Source of the DNA: RFPW01 sp040401595
Lineage (GTDB): Bacteria; Pseudomonadota; Gammaproteobacteria; Burkholderiales; Burkholderiaceae_E
Assembly: GCA_040401595.1 (NCBI GenBank)
Contig: JBBAOE010000014.1
Span: 1-64,000, forward strand
Direction: 5' to 3'
Length of the DNA stretch: 64,000 nt
The position numbers and the translations under genes were made by a program. The notes beneath the pieces were generated by a model that worked only from the letters and a program-made list of their open reading frames with translations, ran no database searches and was not told where the DNA came from. Positions 25,218-33,598 of this stretch are shown here, one piece after another; position 1 is the first letter of the stretch; each line of letters starts with the position of its first letter.

Positions 25218-26448
25218 GAAGGATGGCGTTGCGAACGAAAGTCTCAACGGTCTGCGTGTAGCGGACAAGCGAGCGCTTGGACAAGCGCTCCAGGATGCTC
25301 GTCTGCGAACCCTGCGCCTGCTCGATCACTATGCAGCAGCGCTCGGGCACTCGATGAATGTACCACTCACCTCCATCATCAATCCGCCGAGGTGGGAGTT
25401 CGGCCACGTCGGATGGTTCGCGGATTGGTGGCTAACCCGCAATCCCGATCGGGCCCGCGGACTGCAGGCCAATCCAACGGCGGGCCGGCTGCCGGCCAGA
25501 CAGGCCTGCCGCGGCGTGAACGCGGATGCACTCTACGATTCAAGCGCCATCGCACACGATCGTCGATGGACCTTAGCGCTGCCCAGCGCGGCCGAAACCC
25601 GCACCGACTTGATCGATAGCCTGGCTGACGCCCTAAGCTGTCTAGAGGCGGCGTCTGACGACGATCAGGGTCTGTATTTCTTCCGCCTGTCCCTGTTTCA
25701 TGAGGACATGCATGCCGAAGCGGCCGCCTACATGGCCCAGACCCTTGGTTTCGATCCGGGGTATGACCTGGATGACGCACCGCAAACGCGTGTCGTTGCG
25801 GGGGAGCTAACCGTCGCACCCGCTCAGGTTCGGCTCGGCTACGAGGGGTCCGGGTTTTGTTTTGATAACGAACTGGGCCTGGATGTGATCCGGACAGCGG
25901 AATTCCAGATCGACCCCAGTGCTCTCACTTGGGGGCAATACCTACCCTTCATTGAATCCGGTGGGTATACCGACCCGCGCTGGTGGTGCGAACCCGGCTG
26001 GAATTGGCGTTGTTCTGGAAATCGATCCTTGCCCCGTTACCTACGCCGCGGGGTGCGATCGACCTGGGAGAGACTTCGATTCGGCCGCTGGCAGCCACTG
26101 GATCTCTCAACCCCCGTGGTTCACGTGAGTGCATTCGAAGCGCAGGCCTGGTGTCGTTGGGCGCAGCGCCGCCTGCCCACCGAGGCCGAGTGGGTGGCCG
26201 CAGCCCAATCTGGGGCTGGATTTGAATGGGGCCAGGTTTGGGAATGGACCGCCAGCGCCTTCCAACCGTTTCACGGATTCATCGCGCATCCCTATCGTGA
26301 CTACTCCCAGCCTTGGTTCGATGGACGGCCGGTACTAAAAGGCGCCTGCGCCGCGACCCGGGCCCGAATGCGACATGTGCAGTATCGAAACTTCAGCACG
26401 CCAGAGCGAGACGATATCTTTGCAGGATTCCGTTCGGTCGCTCTCTAG
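25216..26448 (+). CDS. senA: Selenoneine synthase SenA (EgtB-like non-haem iron enzyme)
   Basis: 410 residues: an N-terminal DinB-like helical domain and a C-terminal formylglycine-enzyme-like domain. SenA uses iron and oxygen to join hercynine to the selenosugar, leading to selenoneine. The three iron-binding His can be placed at His64 (WEFGHVGWF), His162 and His166 (FHEDMHAEA). The C-terminal domain shows WCRWAQRRLPTEAEW, WEWTASAFQPFHGF and HVQYRNFSTPERDDIFAGFR, the signature of EgtB-related enzymes. AAAGG lies seven bases before ATG 25216. It is transcribed against all its partner genes, starting on the same CATG as senB and ending 14 bases from the egtD stop. EgtB itself is less likely because SelD and SenB are adjacent. 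Confidence 0.88.
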   Translation: MKDGVANESLNGLRVADKRALGQALQDARLRTLRLLDHYAAALGHSMNVPLTSIINPPRWEFGHVGWFADWWLTRNPDRARGLQANPTAGRLPARQACRGVNADALYDSSAIAHDRRWTLALPSAAETRTDLIDSLADALSCLEAASDDDQGLYFFRLSLFHEDMHAEAAAYMAQTLGFDPGYDLDDAPQTRVVAGELTVAPAQVRLGYEGSGFCFDNELGLDVIRTAEFQIDPSALTWGQYLPFIESGGYTDPRWWCEPGWNWRCSGNRSLPRYLRRGVRSTWERLRFGRWQPLDLSTPVVHVSAFEAQAWCRWAQRRLPTEAEWVAAAQSGAGFEWGQVWEWTASAFQPFHGFIAHPYRDYSQPWFDGRPVLKGACAATRARMRHVQYRNFSTPERDDIFAGFRSVAL

Positions 26449-26462
26449 CCCGAGCCAGCCGA

Positions 26463-27401
26463 TCAAACGGTCGCCCAGAAAATGCTGAACCACTGGTCCT
26501 CGTCGGTCCAGTGCTGCCTTGGGATGAATCCGGCCTGCGTTAGGAGCGCCTCAAACCTAGGAGGATCCCATTTGTATGAATTTTCAGTATGGATACGCTC
26601 CCCGGCGCAAAACTGACGTTCAGCCCCCGGCCACTGGACGGTTTGGGCCCGCAGTGACTCCAAGTGCATTTCGATCCGGGATTCCGGTTCATTGAAAAAA
26701 GCGACATGTTTCCAGCTATCCAAATCAAAGTCCGTGCCAAGAATACGATTCAAATGGCGCAGCAGATTGCGGTTGAAGGCAGCCGTCACCCCCAACGCAT
26801 CGTCATAGGCGGCTTCCAGCACTGGCCGGGGTTTGACCCGATCAACACCAATCAGAATTCCCCCGCCCGACTCACTGGCCGCACACACTGCCTGAGCCTG
26901 ACGCAATAGGACCAAGGCCTCTGGGGATGCGAAATTGCCAATGCTCGATCCCGGATAAAATATGACTCTCGGCTGACTGTCGAGCCCGAGCTTCGAGAGC
27001 CATGCGATGGACTCTGGGGGGAGTTCCAGGCAGCTTGAGAAGTCCATACCCACGCCGCGTATCGGAAGCCCAGGATGGCGATGGCCCAAGGTCTGCAGAG
27101 CTTGATGCAGAAATTCGGTCGAAATATCGATGGCCAAATAAGCCGAAGGATTCAAGATCGGGAATAAGCGCTCAGCCTTGGCACAGCTGCCCGCACCCAG
27201 ATCGATCAGTACGGCGTCGTCAGGTACCAGCTGCGAAATTTCAGCACCGGCCGCCTCAAGAATCGCTGCTTCGGTCCGGGTCGGGTAGTACTCGTCCAGG
27301 GCCGTAATGGCCTCGAACAAGCGCGATCCGAGGGTGTCGTAAAAATACTTAGACGAGATCTGTGACTGTGGTCGCAACAGCCCCTGACAAAGCTCGGACA
27401 T
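26463..27401 (-). CDS. egtD: L-histidine N-alpha-methyltransferase EgtD
   Basis: 312 residues from ATG 27401 (323 if TTG 27434 is used). EgtD transfers three methyl groups from S-adenosylmethionine to histidine, giving hercynine. ISSKYFYDTLGSRLFEAIT followed by EYYPTRTEAAIL is the family's N-terminal signature. DLGAGSCAK (68-76) is the SAM-binding loop, and FYPGSSIGNF and FNRNLLRHLNR belong to the histidine site. C-terminal YKWDPPRFEALL.QAGF completes it. It converges with senA and diverges from the selenate-type transporter. In this island its hercynine would be the substrate of SenA. No egtC or egtE is nearby. Confidence 0.92.
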   Translation of the reverse strand: MSELCQGLLRPQSQISSKYFYDTLGSRLFEAITALDEYYPTRTEAAILEAAGAEISQLVPDDAVLIDLGAGSCAKAERLFPILNPSAYLAIDISTEFLHQALQTLGHRHPGLPIRGVGMDFSSCLELPPESIAWLSKLGLDSQPRVIFYPGSSIGNFASPEALVLLRQAQAVCAASESGGGILIGVDRVKPRPVLEAAYDDALGVTAAFNRNLLRHLNRILGTDFDLDSWKHVAFFNEPESRIEMHLESLRAQTVQWPGAERQFCAGERIHTENSYKWDPPRFEALLTQAGFIPRQHWTDEDQWFSIFWATV

Positions 27402-27589
27402 CTCGTTCGGCTCTAAATTCGATACCTGCTTCAATTTTTGTCTGTCCTAGTTTGTTCGGAGGCAGATTCTGGCATCCTACGCAGCGATCCGGGCCGCGAT
27501 CGGTCGAACCGGTCAACGTCCCCCCTACGATCCGCGAGCGACTGCGGCAACACGCCCTCTAGACTTGCTCGGACCCATCAGGAATGCAC
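27402..27589. promoter_or_regulatory. Divergent control region between egtD and the selenate-type transporter
   Basis: About 190 bases between egtD (minus) and the transporter operon (plus). The only non-coding stretch of any size in the selenium island, so it must carry the promoters for both directions. I see no convincing -35/-10 pair. It is GC-rich with several CGATC-containing near-repeats around 27485-27515 (GCGATCC, GCGATCGG). An AGGAA Shine-Dalgarno at 27580-27584 precedes ATG 27590. Confidence 0.45.
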
Positions 27590-28453
27590 ATGAATCGATT
27601 GAGCTTCGTTCGCCTCGGCATCACCCTCGTCGCCAGCCTGCTGATGGGCAGCGTCACCGTGACTCAAGCTCAGACCGTTTTCCGAGTGACCGCGATTCCG
27701 GATGAATCCCCCAGCGAATTGGCCCGCAAAGCCGGACCGCTCGTGGCCTATCTAGAGGCCCAACTCGGCGTGAAGGTCCAGTTTGTTCCGGTGACCGACT
27801 ACGCGGCAGCCGTCGAGTCCCTGGTGAACAAGCGGGTGGATCTCGCGTGGTTTGGCGGATTTACCTTCGTGCAGGCCAATATCCGATCGGGCGGCAAAAT
27901 CGTGCCCCTGGTTCAGCGCGAGGAAGACACTCAGTTCAAGTCAGTATTCATCACCAGCGATCCTTCGATCAATTCGCTGGCAGATCTGAAAGGCAAGGAT
28001 GTCAGCTTTGGCTCGCAAAGCAGCACCTCCGGACACCTGATGCCGCGCAGCGCCCTCCTGCGGGCCAACATTAATCCGGAGAAGGATTTCAAGCGCGTGG
28101 CCTTCAGCGGGGCCCACGATGCCACGATCGCCGCGGTTGCATCCGGCAAGGTTCAGGCCGGTGCTCTCAATATTCAGGTTTGGGAACGTTTTGTTGCTGA
28201 GAAAAAAGTAGATGTCAGTAAGGTTCGGGTTTTCTACACGACCCAGCCCTTTTTTGACTATAACTGGTCGGTCCATGCTGAGATGCCATCGGCGATGCGT
28301 GAAAAGCTCAAGCAGGCGTTTCTCAGCTTGAGCAAGTCCACTGTGGAAGGTAAGGAAATTCTTGAACTGCAGCGCGCCAGCCGTTTTGTAGCGACCCAGG
28401 CGGACAACTACAAAGAGATCGAAGAGGCGGCACGCAGCGCCCAACTCCTCTAA
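27590..28453 (+). CDS. Selenate-type ABC transporter, substrate-binding protein
   Basis: 287 residues with a signal peptide (cleavage near TQAQT). The mature start VFRVTAIPDESPSELARKAG, then VTDYAAAVESLVNKRVDLAWFGG and FGSQSSTSGHLMPR, matches the phosphonate-binding (PhnD-like) superfamily, specifically the clade annotated as putative selenate-binding protein that occurs beside selD. ATG 27590 is preferred to ATG 27584 since AGGAA is then five bases away. It opens a four-gene importer operon diverging from egtD. Selenate is an annotation tradition based on gene neighbourhood, not on binding data that I know of; another selenium oxyanion or phosphorus compound is possible. Confidence 0.85.
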   Translation: MNRLSFVRLGITLVASLLMGSVTVTQAQTVFRVTAIPDESPSELARKAGPLVAYLEAQLGVKVQFVPVTDYAAAVESLVNKRVDLAWFGGFTFVQANIRSGGKIVPLVQREEDTQFKSVFITSDPSINSLADLKGKDVSFGSQSSTSGHLMPRSALLRANINPEKDFKRVAFSGAHDATIAAVASGKVQAGALNIQVWERFVAEKKVDVSKVRVFYTTQPFFDYNWSVHAEMPSAMREKLKQAFLSLSKSTVEGKEILELQRASRFVATQADNYKEIEEAARSAQLL

Positions 28454-28463
28454 GCCCACCGCG

Positions 28464-29282
28464 TTGAACATCCAGACGAGGGATCTTGAGGCTCGTCACC
28501 GCGCCTATCGATCGGCGAACGAGCGGACGCTCGAGAATCTCAATCTCGAGATCGGGCCTGGCGAACAGGTCGCCGTCATCGGTCCCTCGGGTTCCGGTAA
28601 GACCACACTGCTGGAGGTCCTGGCCTGCGCCATGAAGCCAGTCAACGGCAGCTTGCTGCTCGATAGCCAGGACCCTTGGCAGTTATCCAAATCAACATTG
28701 CAGCGGCTACGGGGTCATTTATTTCTGGCCCCGCAAATTCCGCCCTTACCGCCCCGCCAGCGGGTGGTCACGGCAGTGCTGGCGGGACGATTGCCGGCGA
28801 TGAGCCTGTTCGCCAGTCTGCGATCTCTGCTCTACCCGAGCGATATCCCCGGCGCGAGGGCTGCGCTCGAGCGCTTCGATCTGGCCGACAAGCTGTTCGA
28901 ACGAGTCGACCGACTCTCGGGCGGAGAGCGACAACGGGTCGGTTTAGCCCGCGCCTTGCTTTCGCCTGCCTCGCTGTGGCTGATCGACGAACCGCTTTCT
29001 TCGCTCGACCCGGTGAGACTGCAGCAGGCCATGCGGGCCCTGGTCGACTGCGCTCGCGAGCGGGGCGCAACCCTGGTGACGACCCTGCACCAGGTCGATG
29101 CTGCCCTGACCTATTTTCCAAGAGTCATTGGTCTGCGCAAAGGCCGCATGGTCTTCGATCTGCCGAGTTCACAAGTCACGACTGCGCAGCTCGCCAGTCT
29201 CTACGAGTCGTCCGAAGAGTCGTCACAAGTTGATCTGAGGGTTGACCCGGTCGGCAACGTGACAGCCCTGCACTGCCGATAA
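28464..29282 (+). CDS. Selenate-type ABC transporter, ATP-binding subunit
   Basis: A 272-residue PhnC-like ABC ATPase: Walker A GPSGSGKTT, signature LSGGERQRVGLARAL, Walker B LWLIDEPLSSLDP, switch His in TTLHQVDAA. No ATG or GTG suits the N-terminus; TTG 28464, 11 bases after the binding-protein stop, gives a normal family length. The C-terminal ~35 residues beyond SLYES are acidic and unconserved. It powers the two permeases that follow. Confidence 0.83.
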   Translation: MNIQTRDLEARHRAYRSANERTLENLNLEIGPGEQVAVIGPSGSGKTTLLEVLACAMKPVNGSLLLDSQDPWQLSKSTLQRLRGHLFLAPQIPPLPPRQRVVTAVLAGRLPAMSLFASLRSLLYPSDIPGARAALERFDLADKLFERVDRLSGGERQRVGLARALLSPASLWLIDEPLSSLDPVRLQQAMRALVDCARERGATLVTTLHQVDAALTYFPRVIGLRKGRMVFDLPSSQVTTAQLASLYESSEESSQVDLRVDPVGNVTALHCR

Positions 29283-29302
29283 TTCAGCAATCAAGGTCGA
29301 TC

Positions 29303-30127
29303 ATGCAGCGCCCAAAGCCCTCGCGGGATCCAGCTGCCGCCCGCCGACTGTTCTCGATTCTGGTCGGATTTGCCGTTCTGTGGCCCCTCGGTGTCGCCAC
29401 CGAATTCCGTCCCTGGACTCTCTTTGAAGCGGAAAGCGTTCGAGCGACGGGGCGTTTTCTTGGAAGCTTCTGGCCGATCGCTGTTGATCCCGATTTCCTG
29501 CGTCTGATTGCCCGTGAAACCTGGCGCACCGTCGCCATGGCCACGGTCGGGATCAGTCTGGCACTGCTACTGGCGATTCCATTGAGCCTGCTTGCAGCGC
29601 GGGTACTCTCGCTCTCTGCTCTGACCGGGACCATGGCCCGGGGACCCTTCTGGTTGCGCCAATCGGTTCGCTGGATCCTCATCATCCTGCGCAGCATTCC
29701 CGAGCTCGTCTGGGCGCTGGTGTTTGTGCGTGTCGTCGGTCTGGGTCCGACCGCTGGCGTACTCGCCATCGCGCTCACGTACGTCGGCATGCTTGGCAAA
29801 GTCTATGCGGAAATCCTGGAAAGCGCCGATCAGCACGCGACCCGCACCTTGCTGCAAAACGGCAGCAGCCGCCTGCAGGCGTTCTGTTTTGCATTACTAC
29901 CTGCCTGTGCGTCGGAACTCACCAGCTACACCATCTATCGTTGGGAATGCGCCATTCGATCCTCCGTCGTTCTCGGTTTCGTGGGTGCGGGCGGTCTGGG
30001 CCAGGAAATGGACAATTCGATGAAGATGTTTGCTGGTGCCGAGGTCGCGACGATGTTGCTGGTCTTCATCGCTCTGGTCGCGCTGGCCGACCGGGGTAGT
30101 GCTGCGATCCGCAAGGTGCTGGGATGA
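29303..30127 (+). CDS. Selenate-type ABC transporter, permease 1 (PhnE-like)
   Basis: 274 residues, about six membrane segments. An N-terminal segment is followed by the periplasmic stretch RFLGSFWPIAVDPDFL. The membrane core contains LRSIPELVWALVFVRVVGLGP and the cytoplasmic coupling loop near ALLPACASELTSYTIYRWE, ending GFVGAGGLGQEM, all typical of PhnE-type permeases. It overlaps the second permease by four bases (ATGA at 30124-30127). The two permeases are homologous but distinct, suggesting a heterodimeric channel. Confidence 0.85.
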   Translation: MQRPKPSRDPAAARRLFSILVGFAVLWPLGVATEFRPWTLFEAESVRATGRFLGSFWPIAVDPDFLRLIARETWRTVAMATVGISLALLLAIPLSLLAARVLSLSALTGTMARGPFWLRQSVRWILIILRSIPELVWALVFVRVVGLGPTAGVLAIALTYVGMLGKVYAEILESADQHATRTLLQNGSSRLQAFCFALLPACASELTSYTIYRWECAIRSSVVLGFVGAGGLGQEMDNSMKMFAGAEVATMLLVFIALVALADRGSAAIRKVLG

Positions 30128-30891
30128 GGACACAGGCCTGGGGGGTACTGGCGGCGATCCTCAGCCTGATCATCGCGAGCTTCGCCAGTCTCGATTTGCA
30201 GTGGCAGGCCTTCTTCTCAGCCGAAGCCGCCTCGAGTATGGGTCGTTTCTTGAGCGAGTTCTTCCCCCCAGAATCGTCTCCTGACTTTATTCAGAAGGTA
30301 CTTTGGGGTGCATGGGAAACCCTGGCCATGTCCGTCCTTGGGACCTTGCTTGCGGCGCTGCTCGGGATGGTGTTGGCGGTCCTGGCCAGTCGGGGTAGCA
30401 GCGAAGAGATCCCCTGGACCCGAACCCCACTTCAGTTATTCCTGAGGGCGTTGCGCGCCATTCCGGAATTGGTCTGGGCAGCACTCTTACTCATTTCGGC
30501 GGGTCTGGGCCCTTTTGCCGGCACCCTGGCGCTGGCTCTGCATACCGCCGGCGTTCTTGGGCGTCTGTATGTAGAGGCTCTTGAAAACGCCCCAGCGGGG
30601 CCTGCGACGGCGCTCAGAACTCAAGGGGTGGGGGGGGGCCGTGTCTTTTTCTACGCGACCCTGCCGACCATCCTGCCGCAGGTGCTGAGCTACACCCTCT
30701 ATCGATGGGAAAACAACATCCGCGCTGCAGCAGTCCTGGGGGTGGTCGGCGCGGGTGGCCTGGGTCAGATGTTGGCGTTTCACCTGGGTTTATTCCAGAT
30801 GCACAAGACCGCAGCAGTGCTACTGGGCATGCTCGGCATGGTGGCGTGCGTCGATGCGCTGAGTCAGCAATTGCGCCAACGACTCCTGTGA
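30124..30891 (+). CDS. Selenate-type ABC transporter, permease 2 (PhnE-like)
   Basis: 255 residues with the same plan as permease 1: periplasmic RFLSEFFPPESSPDF, membrane core LRAIPELVWAALLLISAGLGP, coupling-loop region ATLPTILPQVLSYTLYRWENN, and GVVGAGGLGQML. Starts inside the permease 1 stop. It is the last gene of the importer. The matched pair of blocks shows an old duplication. Confidence 0.85.
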   Translation: MRTQAWGVLAAILSLIIASFASLDLQWQAFFSAEAASSMGRFLSEFFPPESSPDFIQKVLWGAWETLAMSVLGTLLAALLGMVLAVLASRGSSEEIPWTRTPLQLFLRALRAIPELVWAALLLISAGLGPFAGTLALALHTAGVLGRLYVEALENAPAGPATALRTQGVGGGRVFFYATLPTILPQVLSYTLYRWENNIRAAAVLGVVGAGGLGQMLAFHLGLFQMHKTAAVLLGMLGMVACVDALSQQLRQRLL

Positions 30892-30949
30892 ACGCGACAC
30901 CTCATTAACCCGCGGGAAAATACTGGCCGCCGGAGGGCTGTTTTCAAAA

Positions 30950-30966
30950 AAGAAGTGTGACTTCTT
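30950..30966. repeat. Perfect 7-base inverted repeat after the importer operon
   Basis: AAGAAGT, three-base loop GTG, ACTTCTT. The A-run on its left would make it terminator-like only when read on the minus strand, where no gene ends here. It lies 59 bases past the permease 2 stop. AT-rich stem, so weak. Confidence 0.3.
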
Positions 30967-31035
30967 ACCTAACAGATGGTTCGACTCAAGCGGGATGCTC
31001 AGGCTCCATTCGATGTCTGCACAATCAGGAGTTTG

Positions 31036-31910
31036 ATGATGAATCTCGCAGCCCGACCTGGGATTTTCGACCTGTCGGTTTTGATTCCCCTCCTGCTGGG
31101 GTCAATCACATTGCCCCACACCGGCGCTGCGCTGGCCAAACCGAACAGCCACCCGGCGGACGCGCGGTCTGGCGGGCTGCATGCGGCTTTTCCTTCGACC
31201 CTACCAGGCGCCATGGGGTTGGCACCCCCGCAACGCGATGAGCAATTTCGACAGTCATTTGTCTCCGGCCTTTTCCTTCCGTGTGACTGGTGAGGATATC
31301 GACCCCATCGGCGGTCTATTCTGGGACCGACGCGCCGACACGCTTGCACAACAGGCACTAGGCCCCTTTCTGAACGCCAAGGAGATGAACAATCCAAACG
31401 CAGCCAGCGTGGTCACGAAGATTGCCAAGGCCAGCTATGCCAAGGATCTGATCGCTGAATTTGGGCCGCACGTTTTCAAGTCACCCGAACTTGCGTTTCA
31501 AAAGATCGGCGTCGCGATCGCCGCATTCGAATCGCGCGAGGACCCGCTACGATTTTCTTCAAAATATGATTATTTCATTCACGGCAAAGTTCAACTCAAC
31601 GCGAGTGAGGCTCGCGGTCTGAAAACGTTCATGGACCCCGCGCGAGGCATTCATGCACAAGGGATTCTTTACCAAACCGCGCGATGTTGTTAGCTTCTAC
31701 GCCACCCGCAACAGCGACCCGAAGCGCTGGTATGGACCAGCGGGCGTACCCAATGATCTGCCGGCCGCCTATGTCCCCAACATCCTCTAGGACCGGGCAC
31801 CGTTCGATCGTCCGGCCAACGCTGGCCCCGCACGAACCGAACGTGAAATCGACGATCTCCTCGCGTTCCTCGGTACGTTGAGCGATGGTTTCCAACCACC
31901 GAAACGCTGA
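31036..31910 (+). pseudogene. Decayed di-heme cytochrome c peroxidase (MauG/CcpA family)
   Basis: AGGAG at 31028-31032 and ATGATG at 31036 begin an export signal (LLLGSITLPHTGAALA), but the frame is lost near 31290. The peroxidase core reappears in another frame: IGGLFWDRRADTLAQQA, LNAKEMNNPNAASVV and FGPHVFKSPELAFQK, up to RGLKTFMDPARG. The C-terminus, FFTKPRDVVSFYATRNSDP and TEREIDDLLAFLGTLSDGF, lies in a third frame and contains an in-frame TAG near 31788. Both haem sites (CxxCH) that should precede GGLFWD and follow FMDPARG are absent. Frameshifts, a stop and two deletions at the haem sites show it is not functional. Confidence 0.8.
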
Positions 31911-31963
31911 TTCGTCCAACGGTTGGGCTAGACTTTTGGTGACAAGCTCCCCAACAGGTCTAC

Positions 31964-32632
31964 ATGGTCTCGCTCGCCCTGATTCGAACGATCGCGCTAT
32001 TCACAGGAATCAGCGACGAGATCCTGCAGCACATTGCATCGAACTCGATATTGAAGCGGTACACACGAGGCCAGTTGATTCTGCAGGCTCAGAGCCCAGA
32101 AAACCGTCCGATGAAGTACCTCTACGTGCTGTTGTCGGGCAGCGTCCGGATTTTTATTCAACACCAGGATGGCAAGGAAGTTGCGCTTGCGGAACTACAG
32201 CGCCAGGACTTTTTTGGTGAAATGGGCTTGCTAGACAATCTTCCTCCATCCGCTTCGGTTGCAGCACTGGAAGCGTCTGAGGCCCTGTTAGTCCCGGAGA
32301 CTGTCTTCAAACAGCACCTGATGGACGATCCCCACATGACGATCGCGATCATCCGGGCCTTGGTGCATCGCTTACGCGAGGCCGACCGAAAAATCGAGAG
32401 CCTGGCGCTGCTGGACGTCTACGGTCGAATCGCCAGATTATTTCTCGACCTCAGCAAAGAATTGGATGGCGTGCGGGTGATTCAGCAGGCGCCACCCAAA
32501 CAGGAAATCGCCCGTCAGATCGGCGCATCCCGTGAAATGGTCAGCCGGGTCGTGCGCCACCTGGAGGAGTCAGAAACAATTCTGGTCCAGAAACGCAAGA
32601 TCACCCTGCTCAAGGCGTTTCGCGTTTCATAA
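31964..32632 (+). CDS. Crp/Fnr-family transcriptional regulator
   Basis: 222 residues. The N-terminal cyclic-nucleotide-binding-type beta-barrel shows FFGEMGLLDNLPPSASVAALE; the usual cAMP-contact Arg of PRSA(S/T) is here PPSA, so cAMP binding is doubtful. A dimerisation helix (VHRLREADRKIESLALLDVYGRIARLF) follows. The C-terminal winged helix carries PKQEIARQIGASREMVSRVVRHLEE, the recognition helix. No FNR-type cysteines are seen. It sits between the decayed peroxidase and cysK; whether it controls the selenium genes upstream is unknown. Confidence 0.85.
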   Translation: MVSLALIRTIALFTGISDEILQHIASNSILKRYTRGQLILQAQSPENRPMKYLYVLLSGSVRIFIQHQDGKEVALAELQRQDFFGEMGLLDNLPPSASVAALEASEALLVPETVFKQHLMDDPHMTIAIIRALVHRLREADRKIESLALLDVYGRIARLFLDLSKELDGVRVIQQAPPKQEIARQIGASREMVSRVVRHLEESETILVQKRKITLLKAFRVS

Positions 32633-32671
32633 CGGGCTGCATAGCTGGCAAATTCGGGGCCAGCAGATGGC

Positions 32672-33598
32672 TCAGGCAGTCGCGGTCGGCAAATAAGCGT
32701 CAACCGACAAGTAGCGTTCTCCGGTATCGTAATTGAAGCCCAGAACCGATGTTCCAGCGGGTAGCTCAGGCAGTTTCTGATGGATCGCGGCGAGCGTTGC
32801 GCCGGAAGAAATTCCAACCAACATGCCCTCTTCGCGCGCAGCCCGACGACCAAACTCACGGGCATCTTCGGCATCGACCTGAATCACGCCATCGAGCAAG
32901 GTGGTATCGAGATTCTTGGGGATAAATCCAGCGCCAATTCCCTGGATGGGATGCGGGGACGGCGCTCCTCCGGAAATCACTGGCGAGGCCTTGGGTTCGA
33001 CCGCATAGACCTTCAGGTGGGGCCAATGTTGTTTGAGCACCTGGGCGCAACCAGTGAGATGTCCTCCAGTTCCAACCCCGGTAATGATGATATCCAGACC
33101 CTCGGGGAAGTCAGCCAGAATTTCCAGCGCCGTCGTCTGCGCATGAATCGCGATATTCGCTGCATTTTCAAACTGCTGGGGGATCCAGGCGTTGGGAATG
33201 GTCGCTGCCAATTCCTCCGCACGAGCGATCGACCCTTTCATGCCCTTCTCGCGGGGCGTCAATTCGAAGCTTGCCCCATACGCAAGCATCAGTCTGCGAC
33301 GCTCGACCGACATGCTGTCCGGCATGACCAGAATCAACCGATACCCCTTGACTGCGGCCACCATCGCCAAGCCTACGCCGGTGTTTCCCGAGGTCGGCTC
33401 GATGATCGTACCGCCAGGTTTCAGGGCACCCGTCTTTTCAGCGCTCTCGACCATGGCCATCGCAATCCGATCCTTGATCGACCCGCCCGGATTACTGCGT
33501 TCAGACTTAATCCAGACCTGGTGACCAGACCCAAACAGGCGGTTGACCCGGATGTGGGGCGTACGTCCAATGGTTTCGAGAATAGTTGCTGCCTTCAT
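32672..33598 (-). CDS. cysK: Cysteine synthase (O-acetylserine sulfhydrylase)
   Basis: 308 residues. This PLP enzyme makes cysteine from O-acetylserine and sulfide. ETIGRTPHIRVNRLF opens the protein; NPGGSIKDR carries the PLP Lys; EPTSGNTGVGLAMVAA is the substrate-loop; GVGTGGHLTGCAQVL binds the PLP phosphate; GISSGATLAA is also present. Start ATG 33598: AAGGAG is seven bases upstream (ATG 33601 is only four away). The enzyme class can also use selenide, forming selenocysteine, which may matter next to a selenium island, but that is inference. Convergent with the Crp/Fnr gene. Confidence 0.92.
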   Translation of the reverse strand: MKAATILETIGRTPHIRVNRLFGSGHQVWIKSERSNPGGSIKDRIAMAMVESAEKTGALKPGGTIIEPTSGNTGVGLAMVAAVKGYRLILVMPDSMSVERRRLMLAYGASFELTPREKGMKGSIARAEELAATIPNAWIPQQFENAANIAIHAQTTALEILADFPEGLDIIITGVGTGGHLTGCAQVLKQHWPHLKVYAVEPKASPVISGGAPSPHPIQGIGAGFIPKNLDTTLLDGVIQVDAEDAREFGRRAAREEGMLVGISSGATLAAIHQKLPELPAGTSVLGFNYDTGERYLSVDAYLPTATA

